A stretch of 64,000 bases of DNA from Roseimicrobium sp. ORNL1 (GCF_011044495.1 NZ_CP049143.1:5704001-5768000); one strand, 5' to 3'. Counted from the first letter of the stretch, positions 52,543 to 61,866 are shown. Numbers and translations are program-made. Notes: generated by a model not told the origin, from the sequence alone.

Positions 52543-53535
52543 ATGAACCGCCGCCATTTCCTTTCCCTCGCGCCTGCTGCTCTTTCTGTGGCTGGCGGTG
52601 CCGTCGTCAGTTCCTCGCTCACCGGGTGCAAGGAGAAGGTGGATGCGCAGGTCTTGCGCTTCGGCCATTTCCCGAACATCACGCATGTGCAGGGCCTCGT
52701 GGCGCATCAGCTTTCCCGGCAGGGGAAGGGGTGGTATGAGGAGAAGGTGGGGGTGAAGGTGGAGTGGTTCACGTACAACGCGGGGCCGTCGGCGACGGAG
52801 GCGATTTTCTCCGGGGCGCTGGATGTGACGTACATCGGCCCGAGCCCGGTGCTCAATGCGTACTCGAAGAGCAAGGGCACGGAGATGCGCGTGCTGGCCG
52901 GCGGCGCGAACGGCGGGAACTCCCTGGTGGTGCGCCCGGCGGCAAACATCAACACGCCCGCGGACTTCAAGGGGAAGAAGATTGCCTCCCCGCAGCTCGG
53001 CAACACCCAGGACATCCAGCTCCGCGCCTTCCTGGCAGAGAACGGCCTGAACATCACCCAGACCGGCGGGGATGCCTCCATCCTGCCGACACAGAATCCG
53101 GACCAGCTCTCGCTCTTCCAGAGCGGTGACCTGGATGCCGTGTGGACCGTGGAACCCTGGGTCACCCGCCTGGAACTCGAGGCCGGCGGCAAAATCTTCC
53201 TGGAGGACAAGGACACCAATGTGACCCTGCTGGCCGCCAGCGCCGCCTTTGTGAAGGATCGCCCCGAGCAGGCCAAGAAACTCGCCACCGCCCACGCGGA
53301 ACTCACCGCCTGGATCAAGGCCAATGCGGATGAGGCGAAGAAACTCATCTCCGCCGAGCTGAAGGAACTCATGGGCAAGGCTCCGAGTGATGAGCTGCTG
53401 ACAAAAGCGCTGAGCCGCACGGTCATCACCGATACCGTGTCCCGCGAGTCGATGGACAAGATGGTGGCCAGCGCGCAGAAGGTGGGGTTCCTGAAGGATA
53501 TCCCGGGGTTGGATCAGTTGTTCCCGAAGCTGTAG
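52543..53535 (+). CDS. ABC transporter substrate-binding lipoprotein (sulfonate/nitrate/taurine type)
   Basis: This encodes 330 residues from the ATG at 52543. The leader has a twin-arginine-like start (NRRHFLSLAPAALSVAGG) and ends with a lipobox LTGC at residue 29. The mature protein is an NMT1/SsuA-type binding protein: LRFGHFPNITHVQGLVAHQL, YNAGPSATEAIFSGALDVTY, IGPSPVLNAY, ASPQLGNTQDIQLRAFLAEN and AVWTVEPWVTRLE. It should collect an alkanesulfonate, taurine, nitrate or similar anion; the exact ligand cannot be read. Its ATPase and permease genes lie 0.9 kb downstream, after a palindromic repeat cluster. Confidence 0.92.
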   Translation: MNRRHFLSLAPAALSVAGGAVVSSSLTGCKEKVDAQVLRFGHFPNITHVQGLVAHQLSRQGKGWYEEKVGVKVEWFTYNAGPSATEAIFSGALDVTYIGPSPVLNAYSKSKGTEMRVLAGGANGGNSLVVRPAANINTPADFKGKKIASPQLGNTQDIQLRAFLAENGLNITQTGGDASILPTQNPDQLSLFQSGDLDAVWTVEPWVTRLELEAGGKIFLEDKDTNVTLLAASAAFVKDRPEQAKKLATAHAELTAWIKANADEAKKLISAELKELMGKAPSDELLTKALSRTVITDTVSRESMDKMVASAQKVGFLKDIPGLDQLFPKL

Positions 53536-53551
53536 GCGAAGCCGGTAGACG

Positions 53552-54172
53552 GTGAGCGGTAAGCGGTGCGACGGTAGGAGCTGCCGGTGCTGGGTGTGCT
53601 CGCGTGCTGTGGATTCAACACAGAGGCACGGAGACGCAGAGACACGAAGGAGGTAGGAGGTTAGGCGTCCCGCCTGACAGTGGACGTTGGGCCTCTGGCC
53701 TGACGTGGGTGCGGGGTTGGGACCGCTAATGGGCGCTAATGTTCGCTAATTGGGAGAGGGTGCTGGGGTGGTGTGGGTCAGGGGGGTGGTGGTTTTTAGG
53801 AACCACTAATGAACACTAACGGACACTAATGTTGAGGGTTGGAGGGAGAGGTTGGAGGCCCGTGAGGTGGGGCATCACAAGGGGCAGAGCGCTTTGCGAT
53901 GCAGGTACGAGTTGCCCATGAGCAAGCCATTCAGGCTCAAAAATTAGTGCCAATTAGTGTTCATTAGTGGTTTCCGAATCGCGACTACCCCCTCCCGCAC
54001 GACACAGCCTCGGAGCCTCCTCAAATTAGCGAACATTAGCGCCCATTAGCGGTCCCAACCTGTCGCTCACCTGCCCTCCCCCCACGTCAGGCCAGAGGCC
54101 CAACGTCCACTGTCAGGCGGGGACGCCTAACCTCCGGGATGCGGCTTCCACCGTCGCACTGCTTACCGCTCA
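53552..54172. repeat. 621-bp nested palindrome with a complete decamer element at its core
   Basis: From outside in: a 24-bp inverted pair (53552-53575 and 54149-54172, one mismatch); a 54-bp REP-like inverted pair (53656-53709 and 54081-54135, one inserted G); C-blocks (53721-53750 and 54025-54054); T-blocks (53801-53830 and 53943-53972). Each block has three decamers. The axis is about 53887 for the decamer blocks. A dispersed CACAGAGGCACGG repeat (53613-53653) also occurs at 57231-57272. The gap 53536-54436 has no gene. Confidence 0.95.
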
Positions 54173-54436
54173 CTGTCCCACCGGCATTTCCGTCCTCCAC
54201 CACCCCTCGGCCCCGCTGCGGCCCCAAAACCCTCGAACTGCCACCAGCAACTTCTTGATCCGGTGACTTGCATGGTTCATAGCCTTGGTTCGCGGTTGTC
54301 GACCTGCGGCTGCTTTCTTTGCCTGAGCTTGAATGCTCCCGGGTGATGAGGGGATGCCTCGGGGACGGGCCTTTCAGTTTCAGCTTCAAGACCTTGCTTT
54401 GAATTGATTTCCTCACCACCACCGGAAACCCCGATC

Positions 54437-55252
54437 ATGTCGATCGACTCAGAACTCGAAAACATCGTCCCCTCCAAGCTGGTGGTGGAGGGTGTGTCGA
54501 AGTCATTCAAGTCGCGCAGCGGCGTGGTGCTGGCGCTGGACAATGTGAGCCTGGAAATCGGTGAAGGTGAGTTCGTGTGCCTGGTGGGGCCGTCCGGCTG
54601 TGGCAAGAGCACCCTGCTGAACCTCATCGCAGGGCTGGACAAGCCGGACTCGGGTCGTGTGCTGGCAGATGGCAAGCTGGTGACGGGTACGGGCCGCGAG
54701 CGCATGGTGATGTTCCAGGAGCATGCCCTTTTTCCCTGGCTGGATGTGATGGGGAACCTGATGTTCTCCCTGAAGCTGAAGCCGGGTCTCACGGATGCGG
54801 AGCGCAAGGATGTGGCCCGCTACTACCTGAAGCTGGTGGGGCTGGAGCGCTTCACGCATGCGAACATCCACGAGCTCTCCGGCGGCATGAAGCAGCGTGT
54901 GGCCCTGGCGCGCGCGCTGGCGCCGAATCCGCGCGTGCTGCTGATGGATGAACCCTTCGCCGCGCTGGATGCGATGACGCGCGAGCAGCTGTACGAGGAC
55001 CTTCAGAAAATCTGGGCCGCGCGCCGCAAGACGATTGTCTTCGTGACGCACAACGTGCGCGAGGCCGCGTGCCTGGGCGACCGTGTGGTGCTCTTCAGCC
55101 CGCACCCGGGTCGCGTGCGTGAGCAGTTCAAGGTGACGCTGGATCGTCCGCGAGACATCAGCAGCATCCAACTGGCGGAAAAGGCCACGGAAATCACGAG
55201 AGCGCTCAAGGCGCATCACACAAGCAGCCAGGCAGTGGGGACGAAGGCATGA
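54437..55252 (+). CDS. ABC transporter ATP-binding protein (SsuB/TauB type)
   Basis: This 271-residue nucleotide-binding subunit starts at the ATG at 54437 (an 11-codon longer frame has no conserved residues). Walker A GPSGCGKST, the Q-loop FQEHALFPW, signature LSGGMKQRVALARAL, Walker B VLLMDEPFAALDA and switch histidine VFVTHN are all intact. It powers the permease whose start overlaps its stop by 4 bp. Together with the binding protein at 52543 it forms a sulfonate/nitrate-type importer. Confidence 0.95.
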   Translation: MSIDSELENIVPSKLVVEGVSKSFKSRSGVVLALDNVSLEIGEGEFVCLVGPSGCGKSTLLNLIAGLDKPDSGRVLADGKLVTGTGRERMVMFQEHALFPWLDVMGNLMFSLKLKPGLTDAERKDVARYYLKLVGLERFTHANIHELSGGMKQRVALARALAPNPRVLLMDEPFAALDAMTREQLYEDLQKIWAARRKTIVFVTHNVREAACLGDRVVLFSPHPGRVREQFKVTLDRPRDISSIQLAEKATEITRALKAHHTSSQAVGTKA

Positions 55253-56016
55253 AGCGCGCGGCGATTGTTATTCTTTTCTTCGGCCTTCTCGTGGGCATCT
55301 GGCAGGCCTTTTACATGGCGGGCGTGTGGTCCCCTGTGCTGCTGCCGAGCCCGCTGACCGTGGGCAAGTACCTGTGGGGCTCGCTCCTGGACGGCAGTCT
55401 GGCGGAGTCCTCCTGGGTGACGATGAAGCGCCTGCTCATCGGCTATGGCATCGGCTGTGTGATTGGATTGCCGCTGGGCCTGATGACGGCGCGCAGCAAG
55501 GTGATGAGCGATACCGTGGGTGTGCTGGCGCTGGGTCTGCAGACGCTGCCGAGTGTGTGCTGGGTGCCGCTGGCGCTGCTGTGGTTTGGCCAGAGTGAGG
55601 GCGCGATGCTTTTCGTGGTGGTGATGGGTACGCTGTGGTCGGTGCTGATTGCCGTGGACAATGGCGTGCGGAACATGCCGCCGATTTACGTGCGCGCTGC
55701 GCGGACCATGGGCTCGAGCGGATTCCACACGCTGCGTGCGGTGATTCTGCCTTCGTCCCTTCCCTTTGTGGTGAGCGGCATGAAGCAGGGCTGGGCCTTT
55801 GCCTGGCGCTCACTGATGGCGGCGGAAATCTATGTGACGGTGCTCACGGGTTACGGCCTGGGGCATCTCTTGCACTTCGGTCGTGAGTTGCACGCCATGG
55901 ATCAGGTCATCGGCGTGATGCTGGTGATCGTGGTGATTGGCTTGCTGGCGGACCGGGTGATGTTCTCTCCGTGGGAGAGGTTTTTGCATCATCGCTGGGG
56001 GACGGCGAAGCAGTAG
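55249..56016 (+). CDS. ABC transporter permease (SsuC/TauC type)
   Basis: This 255-residue inner-membrane subunit has six hydrophobic segments. The first is IVILFFGLLVGIWQAFYMAG; the coupling-helix EAA-like loop is YVRAARTMGSSGFHTLRAVI followed by LPSSLPFVVSGMKQGWAFAW, typical of the taurine/sulfonate/nitrate importer permeases. The ATGA overlap with the ATPase gene shows co-translation. After the stop a further decamer element begins. Confidence 0.95.
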   Translation: MKRAAIVILFFGLLVGIWQAFYMAGVWSPVLLPSPLTVGKYLWGSLLDGSLAESSWVTMKRLLIGYGIGCVIGLPLGLMTARSKVMSDTVGVLALGLQTLPSVCWVPLALLWFGQSEGAMLFVVVMGTLWSVLIAVDNGVRNMPPIYVRAARTMGSSGFHTLRAVILPSSLPFVVSGMKQGWAFAWRSLMAAEIYVTVLTGYGLGHLLHFGRELHAMDQVIGVMLVIVVIGLLADRVMFSPWERFLHHRWGTAKQ

Positions 56017-56017
56017 A

Positions 56018-56393
56018 GCCGGTGGGACGGTAAGCAGTGCGACGGTGGTGAAGTGGCGAAGACCGCTAATGGGCGCTAACGTTCGCTAATGGGAAGCGGG
56101 CGAAAGGGCGGTGTGTGTCAGGGGGAAAGGTGGTTTTTTGGAACCACTAATGGACACTAACTGACACTAATTTTTGAGGGTGGAAGGGTGCTGTCGATGG
56201 ACTGCGGGGTGGCATGTCACGAGCAGTGAGATCGCTTCATCGATGCAGGTTCAAGCTTACCTGGTCGCGAGCTACCCGCCCTCCCGCCTCCGAACATTAG
56301 TGCCAATTAGTGTTCATTAGTGGTTTCCTCCACGCACCACACCCCTGATCCAAGGCTTCTGGAGAAGCCTTCTACATTAGCTCACTGTCGCAC
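56018..56393. repeat. Decamer palindromic element with truncated right arm
   Basis: C-block reverse 56061-56090, T-block reverse 56142-56171, centre of about 124 bp, T-block forward 56296-56325, then AAGGCTTCTGGAGAAGCCTT (about 56352-56371) and only the first few bases of a forward C-block (56376-56381). The element breaks off into TCACTGTCGCACCGGCT, which inversely matches GAGCCGGTG at 56016-56024. The amidase gene begins immediately beyond, so the missing arm would run into its 3' end. Confidence 0.92.
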
Positions 56394-56396
56394 CGG

Positions 56397-57137
56397 CTAG
56401 ATTCGCGGCGCTGGGCCGGCGACGATGCGGTCGTAGTGGGCTTGCACGCGGGACTTGAACCATTTCCAGGTGGGGCCGGGTTTGCCGTTGTCGAGGAGGA
56501 AGTGGGGGCAGTCCTTGTTCGGAGGATTCACGCCGCGGCGGGGCCAGTGGTAGTGGGGCACGACGCGGTCGATGCTGAGGCCGTGCTCGTACATGAGGTA
56601 GGCGGTGAGCTTGGCGGTGCGGTCGATGGTTTCCGCGAGGTTGTTGCCGCGATGCTCGCACATCTCGATGCCGATGCTGTAGTTGTTCCCCGGGCCATCG
56701 AAGTCGGCGTGCTCGCCCTGTTCATTGGTGGGCAGGTGCTGGATGGCGACGTCGTCCTGCACGGTGAAATGCCAGGTGAGGAAGCCGATGCGATTGCCGC
56801 CGGGACGTTTGTGCGCACGCAGGGCGCCGCGCTTCAGGGCGAGGGCGTGGTTGTAGGCGTTGCCGGTGTAGTTCTGCGTGCTGTGGATGGTGATGTAGCG
56901 CACGTTCATGGGGCGCTTGTAGCGACGGCCCACGGTGCCGGGACGGATCATGTCCTGCCGGAGAGTGACTTCACTGAGCAGGGCGACGGGGGTGACCTTG
57001 CGATCGACGGGCACGGCGCCCAACTGGGCCTGCCAGTTCCTGCCTCGCGGGCTGGGGCCGGAGGATGATTGACAACTGACGATGACAACCAGAACAGCCA
57101 GAACGGCCAAGGGCAGCACGAGGCGGAGGGGGCGCAT
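56397..57137 (-). CDS. N-acetylmuramoyl-L-alanine amidase, Amidase_2 domain lipoprotein
   Basis: This 246-residue secreted peptidoglycan hydrolase has a leader VLPLAVLAVLVVIVSC ending in a lipobox-like VSC. The amidase_2 (T7-lysozyme-like) domain covers about 70-240: the zinc-binding ITIHSTQNYTG, the H-x-x-F segment LTWHFTVQDD, the HLPTNEQGEHADFDGPGNNY loop, IGIEMCEHRGN, and the second zinc site VVPHYHWPRRGVNPPNKDCP with H and C. All ligands are present, so it should cleave the muramoyl-alanine amide bond. It is convergent with the ABC permease gene. Confidence 0.93.
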   Translation of the reverse strand: MRPLRLVLPLAVLAVLVVIVSCQSSSGPSPRGRNWQAQLGAVPVDRKVTPVALLSEVTLRQDMIRPGTVGRRYKRPMNVRYITIHSTQNYTGNAYNHALALKRGALRAHKRPGGNRIGFLTWHFTVQDDVAIQHLPTNEQGEHADFDGPGNNYSIGIEMCEHRGNNLAETIDRTAKLTAYLMYEHGLSIDRVVPHYHWPRRGVNPPNKDCPHFLLDNGKPGPTWKWFKSRVQAHYDRIVAGPAPRI

Positions 57138-57230
57138 CCGTATCCCTTAGCGCAAGGCGAAGCCATGACAAGCAGCCTTGTGCCCTGATAAGGTTCTCGG
57201 GGAAATGGAAGTGAGGTGGTGAATCAGGGA

Positions 57231-57272
57231 ATTCAACACAGAGGCACGGAGACGCAGAGACACGGAGGAGGG
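57231..57272. repeat. Dispersed CACAGAGGCACGG repeat
   Basis: This 42-bp stretch (ATTCAACACAGAGGCACGGA..., then GACGCAGAGACACGGAGGAGG) is a near-identical copy of 53613-53653, about 3.6 kb away in the same orientation. It lies just ahead of the CehA/McbA gene. Confidence 0.85.
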
Positions 57273-57308
57273 TTGAAAATTTTAGGGTGAGAGGGGCGTA
57301 GAGTGCGC

Positions 57309-59654
57309 ATGAGCACGCGCTTCTGCTTCTCCTGCTTCGCGGTCGTCCAGGTGCTGACATGCGCCTCCCTTGTCTCGGCGGAGGTGCCGGTGGTGACTGT
57401 GGAGCCGCAGCCGTTTCTGGCGGCGACGCGGCAGGTTATGGAGGCGACGGCGTTTCTGGGCTCGGCGTTTACGGCGGAGGAGACGGCGGCGCTGCAGCAG
57501 TGTATTCAGCAAAATGATGCCGCGGCGGTGGAGAAGGCCCAGCGCATTCTGGACGCGCGCACGCTTTTCCTGGTAACCATCAACCCGGAGCAGCGGGTGA
57601 AGGTGGCGGCCACGCAATCCCTGCCGAAGCTGGATGAAGCGGGCTGGCATCAATACCTGGTGAAGGTGGTGAATGAAGCGGGCACCACCGCGCCGCTGAA
57701 GGTGAACAGCCCGGAGGCGGGGCAGGTGTTTTTCCGATACTATCCGCAACCTGGAAAGGCGGACCCTCCACCGCCCTCCCCTCCCCTCTCCGCGCGGTGG
57801 CTGGATGCGCAGATGTGGGATGCGCCACCGATGCGACCGGCGCTCAGCGGGCTGAATGTGGAGTACCGCATCATCGGCCTCTACAGCCGGGATGCGGGCA
57901 AGCGAGAGGCGAGGTTCAGCTTTGATACGGGCCAGGGCACGCAGGACCTGGGGTTTCGCGCGGAGGCGAGTGTGCTCTTCGACTGCAAGCCTGCGCCGGA
58001 AGTCACGCTGCGCGTGAAGGATGAACATGGCGAGCCGTGCATGGCCTCCTTCACCATCCGCGATGCGGCGGGGCGCGTGCATCCTTCGCAGTTCAAGAGG
58101 CTCGCGCCGGACTTTGGTTTCCAGCAGCAGATCTATCGCGAGGATGGAGAGAAGTTGAAGCTGCCCCATGGGGTGTATCAGATCCTATTTCAGCGTGGAC
58201 CGGAGTCGCTGCCGGAGAAGCGTGAGGTGACGGTGGATGCGAACACGAAGGAACTCGCCTTCCAGGTGAAACGCTGGATCGATCCCGCGAAGCTCGGGTG
58301 GTGGAGCGGCGACCACCACATTCATGCTGCCGGGTGTGCGCACTACACGAGTCCCACCGAGGGCGTGCATGCGCCGGACATGGCGCGGCATTGTCAGGGT
58401 GAAGATCTGAAGGTCGGCGCGAACCTCACGTGGGGACCGTGCTTTGACTACCAGAAGCAATTCTTCACGGGCCAGGAGGACAAGACCTCGCGGCATCCAT
58501 TTCTCCTACGCTATGACATTGAGGTCAGCGGCTTTGGCTCGCACAAGAGCGGCCATCTCTGCCTGCTGCGGCTGAAGGACCAGATGTATCCCGGGGGCGA
58601 CTCCAGCAATCACTGGCCGACTCTAGGACTCAATACACTGCGCTGGGCACAGAAGCAGGGCGCGGTCTGTGGTCCAGCGCATTCCGCCACGGGGCTTCAG
58701 GTGAGTTCCACGGAACTGCCGAACTACGAGATACCGCCCTTCGACGGCATCGGGGCGAATGAGTACATCGTGGATGTGACGCATGAGGTGGAGGGGCCGG
58801 ATGGCAAGCCGGTGCCGGCGGTCGATTTCATGTCGACTGTGGATACGGCGCCGCTGTGGGAGTTGAACATCTGGTACCACACGCTGAATGCAGGATTCCG
58901 CACACGCATCAGCGGCGAGACGGACTTCCCCTGCATCTATGGCGAGCGCGTGGGCCTGGGCCGCAGCTATGCGAAGGTGGATGGCCGCCTCACATACGAT
59001 GCATGGTGCGATGCGATTGAGAAAGGGCGCTGCTATGTGAGCGATGGCTTCAGCCACCTGATGGAATTCAGTGCGAATGGAGTACCCGTGGGCGAGAAGA
59101 ACAGCGAGGTGCATCTCGCGAAGCCCGGCAAGGTCACGCTGAAGGCGCAGGTCGCCTCGCTTCTTGCAGAGAATCCCCTGCCGGAATTCTACGGACAGAA
59201 AGCACCGCCCGGATCTGAAAATCTAAAAAACTGGGGCAGGCACTATGACGCCTTCTACCGCAAGCCGTACTGGCATGTGGAGCGTGCGCGCATTCCAGGC
59301 ACACGCGAGGTGCCGGTGGAGGTGATCGTGAATGGCAAACCAGTCGCGAAGAGAACTCTCAAAGCGGATGGCAACGTGAATGATGTCAGCTTCGACGTGG
59401 ACATCCCGCACAGCAGTTGGGTGGCTTTGCGCATCCTGCCAAGCGCGCATACAAATCCCATCTTCGTGGTGGTGGATGAGAAGCCCATCCGCTCCAGCCG
59501 GCGCAGCGTGGAGTGGTGCCTGAAGTGTGTGGACCAGTGCTGGACCTCCAAAGAGCCGACGTATGATGAGGACGAAAAGGAGGACGCGCGCGCTGCCTAT
59601 GAACACGCGCGCGTGGTGTACCGGAAGCGGCTGGAGGAAAGTGTGGCGGAGTGA
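57309..59654 (+). CDS. CehA/McbA-family metallohydrolase, secreted
   Basis: This encodes 781 residues from the ATG at 57309; a GTG two codons earlier is possible. After a signal peptide (FCFSCFAVVQVLTCASLVSA) there is a helical N-terminal region, a carboxypeptidase-regulatory-like beta-domain (about 215-320; VTLRVKDEHGEPCMASFTIR), and a PHP-like metal-dependent hydrolase: GWWSGDHHIHAAGCAHY with the metal histidines, GANLTWGPC, FGSHKSGHL and CGPAHSATGLQ. This family includes CehA and McbA (carbaryl hydrolases), but most members have unknown substrates, probably phosphoesters or amides. The metal ligands appear complete. Confidence 0.9.
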   Translation: MSTRFCFSCFAVVQVLTCASLVSAEVPVVTVEPQPFLAATRQVMEATAFLGSAFTAEETAALQQCIQQNDAAAVEKAQRILDARTLFLVTINPEQRVKVAATQSLPKLDEAGWHQYLVKVVNEAGTTAPLKVNSPEAGQVFFRYYPQPGKADPPPPSPPLSARWLDAQMWDAPPMRPALSGLNVEYRIIGLYSRDAGKREARFSFDTGQGTQDLGFRAEASVLFDCKPAPEVTLRVKDEHGEPCMASFTIRDAAGRVHPSQFKRLAPDFGFQQQIYREDGEKLKLPHGVYQILFQRGPESLPEKREVTVDANTKELAFQVKRWIDPAKLGWWSGDHHIHAAGCAHYTSPTEGVHAPDMARHCQGEDLKVGANLTWGPCFDYQKQFFTGQEDKTSRHPFLLRYDIEVSGFGSHKSGHLCLLRLKDQMYPGGDSSNHWPTLGLNTLRWAQKQGAVCGPAHSATGLQVSSTELPNYEIPPFDGIGANEYIVDVTHEVEGPDGKPVPAVDFMSTVDTAPLWELNIWYHTLNAGFRTRISGETDFPCIYGERVGLGRSYAKVDGRLTYDAWCDAIEKGRCYVSDGFSHLMEFSANGVPVGEKNSEVHLAKPGKVTLKAQVASLLAENPLPEFYGQKAPPGSENLKNWGRHYDAFYRKPYWHVERARIPGTREVPVEVIVNGKPVAKRTLKADGNVNDVSFDVDIPHSSWVALRILPSAHTNPIFVVVDEKPIRSSRRSVEWCLKCVDQCWTSKEPTYDEDEKEDARAAYEHARVVYRKRLEESVAE

Positions 59655-59669
59655 GCAGGAGGCTTCATT

Positions 59670-60599
59670 CTACAGCCGCATCTGCAGGGCGTAGTAAAGT
59701 GGCGAGTGATTGTAAAAAGCGCTGGGGCTCAAGGCCCACAACAAGCCATGGCGAAAGATGCCGCTGGCAGTCACAAAAGCTCCAAGCTGAGCCTCGATAA
59801 GATTCCCAGCCTCAGTCCACAGATCGGGATTGGTCTGAATGCCCCCATAGCTGTCAATCAACACAAACTCTCCGACATGCTTGTAGAGCCCGACTTCAAC
59901 CCGAGGTGGAACAAAGCTGCTGTAAATGGGCACCCTCGTAATAATGTCATCTTGATGCACAATCCGAAAGGTCGGCACGTGATAGTCTGCGTGAAAGCTG
60001 GCGTCGCCAACTCGTGGTGATCCGAAAGTATAAACTCCTTTCACGTGTCCCAAACGAGCAGCCGCAAGAGTTGCGAGTGCTGCACCCAAGCTATGACCAG
60101 TCATCCAAATCGGACGATTAGGCTCATCCCTCAGCAGAGACATAATTGACTCGCGGAGAGGCTCCCAAATCACGCCCAGAGCATCCTTGAAACCGAGATG
60201 GACAAAGCCTCCGTGAGAAGATTCCGCAAGTGCGAATCTGAGATCGGTAATCCAGTCTGCGACTACATTTTTGAACTCTTCTGAGGAGAACCGTTTGGCC
60301 ACCCGAGTCCCCCTGAAACTCACTATGGCCACATTTCTACTAGAGGCAATGTACGCCTGGGTACCATGGTTATTTAAAGCCATAACGTCAGCAAAGCCTG
60401 CCTTGCGATACACTTCACGCACGACCGACTCTTCAGAGTATGCCAACAGAGAGGCGTCTGCCAACCAAGAGGCGTTGACTTTGCTGTATGACGTCGCACT
60501 GGCATCAAAAGGGTGCGCCTCGCAAGTCCTGAAGAAGTCAAACGAATCGCATGGTGGGAAGAGCACGTCTTCGGTAGGAGGAGGGAGTTGGCCTGGCAT
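59670..60599 (-). CDS. Class 3 lipase (alpha/beta hydrolase)
   Basis: This encodes 309 residues of the fungal-type Lipase_3 fold. The oxyanion region is VAIVSFRGTRVAKRFSSEEF, the nucleophile elbow is GHSLG with S170, followed by AALATLAAARLGHVKGVYTF, then GSPRVGD with the acidic residue and a late RIVHQDDIITRVP; H280-range histidines complete the triad. No signal peptide is visible, so it may be cytoplasmic or released otherwise. It is less GC-rich than the flanking genes, which suggests separate ancestry. It is convergent with the metallohydrolase gene. Confidence 0.9.
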   Translation of the reverse strand: MPGQLPPPTEDVLFPPCDSFDFFRTCEAHPFDASATSYSKVNASWLADASLLAYSEESVVREVYRKAGFADVMALNNHGTQAYIASSRNVAIVSFRGTRVAKRFSSEEFKNVVADWITDLRFALAESSHGGFVHLGFKDALGVIWEPLRESIMSLLRDEPNRPIWMTGHSLGAALATLAAARLGHVKGVYTFGSPRVGDASFHADYHVPTFRIVHQDDIITRVPIYSSFVPPRVEVGLYKHVGEFVLIDSYGGIQTNPDLWTEAGNLIEAQLGAFVTASGIFRHGLLWALSPSAFYNHSPLYYALQMRL

Positions 60600-60738
60600 A
60601 GGGTGGCGCTCTCAGAAGATTCGGACATGCTGAACTGGTGACGACGGCTTCAGCAGGGCCGCACATCATTATCAAGACCACAGACACAGGTCAATGGAGA
60701 GAGAATGACCCGAACGCCTACAGGCAGCGTGGACCAAA

Positions 60739-61752
60739 TCATTGCTTCAGAAAGCCACGGCGGAGTTGCTCCCATTCATCATCCGTCATTTCCCACTCTG
60801 AGTAGATGGCGATGCCCTGATACACGGGCAGCAGGCCGGTGTCACCGAGGCCACGGTGGATGCCTTGGAGGGCGTTCTCGATGTTCTCCACTCTGGGATG
60901 GTGATAGCCCACGCCTGTGTCATCGTAGGCCGGCACGCCAAGTAACACCCGGGAGCCTTCGCTCCACTGCAGGACCTCACGCGTCCAGTCACGCATGAGG
61001 TGCTGGTAGGGCTTCCCAAGATCCTGGCCGGCATCGTACATCATCACCACCATCTGGTCGCAGCGGCGGCTCACTTCGCGGAAGTAACTTTCCTCCCAGT
61101 GAATTTCTGGGAAGGGATGCCAGCGGGTGGGCGGGGGATAAGCGGCGACGGAGAGGACCTTACCCACGGGCATGGCGGCGCGGACCTCCTCCAGCAAGAG
61201 GAGGAACTCCGGGGTGCCGGAAGGCAAAGGCTCCACATTCACCTGCACTCCAGCGAGACGCGGGTGATCCGCCATGAATTTGGCAATGCTTGCGGCGAAT
61301 GTCTTCCGCCAGGCAGGGTCTGTCATCCGGACGCTGACGCCCTTCACGCCACCGACCCAGGGAATCACCCGAAAACCGTCGAAAGCATCCAGAAAAGCCT
61401 CCACATGCATGGGGCTCACGGGAGCAAGCTCACCCTTGTAGCTGGTGGGACAGAGATGAGGAAAGACATCCGTGACGCCGTGCCTGCGCAGCTTTTCAGC
61501 GAGGGCCTTTACGTTGTCAGGATCACGGTAGCGCGGCATCTCCGCTTGCTTGCCATGCTCGATGAACCAGGAGTCTGCTCCCAGCCATCCATGCGCGAGC
61601 CAGATGCCATTGGTTTGCCGGTCATGCCTGCCATCCGTGATTACCATGCCAGGATGCCAGAGCTGATAGGCCACCCACGCCACGGCTCCGAGCGTCAGCA
61701 AGGCGGCAGCGATGCGCCGCACGGAGTTCAGGAGTCGTTTCCACCAGGTCAT
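60739..61752 (-). CDS. Membrane-anchored glycoside-hydrolase-18-like protein
   Basis: This encodes 337 residues. An N-terminal anchor (IAAALLTLGAVAWVAYQLW) is followed by a TIM-barrel-like domain. The pattern GIWLAHGWLGADSWFIEHG, VTDVFPHLCPTSYKGELAPV, FRVIPWVGGVKGVSVRM, LAGVQVNVEPLPSGTPEFLL (beta-4 strand with an acidic residue) and DQMVVMMYDAGQDLGKPYQH matches spore-germination YaaH-like GH18 proteins, where the DxxDxDxE motif is relaxed. The catalytic glutamate is probably in NVEP. Substrate unknown, perhaps peptidoglycan or another glycan. It is divergent from the second glycosidase-like gene. Confidence 0.75.
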   Translation of the reverse strand: MTWWKRLLNSVRRIAAALLTLGAVAWVAYQLWHPGMVITDGRHDRQTNGIWLAHGWLGADSWFIEHGKQAEMPRYRDPDNVKALAEKLRRHGVTDVFPHLCPTSYKGELAPVSPMHVEAFLDAFDGFRVIPWVGGVKGVSVRMTDPAWRKTFAASIAKFMADHPRLAGVQVNVEPLPSGTPEFLLLLEEVRAAMPVGKVLSVAAYPPPTRWHPFPEIHWEESYFREVSRRCDQMVVMMYDAGQDLGKPYQHLMRDWTREVLQWSEGSRVLLGVPAYDDTGVGYHHPRVENIENALQGIHRGLGDTGLLPVYQGIAIYSEWEMTDDEWEQLRRGFLKQ

Positions 61753-61866
61753 GCACGCGATCGATTGCTATTCGACAAGCATCCAATCAGAAGCGCCGCA
61801 TTGTGGAAACAGTAAACCGATGAGCGCTTCTCGATACAACCGCAAGGCACTCGCCGTTTGTGTGCT

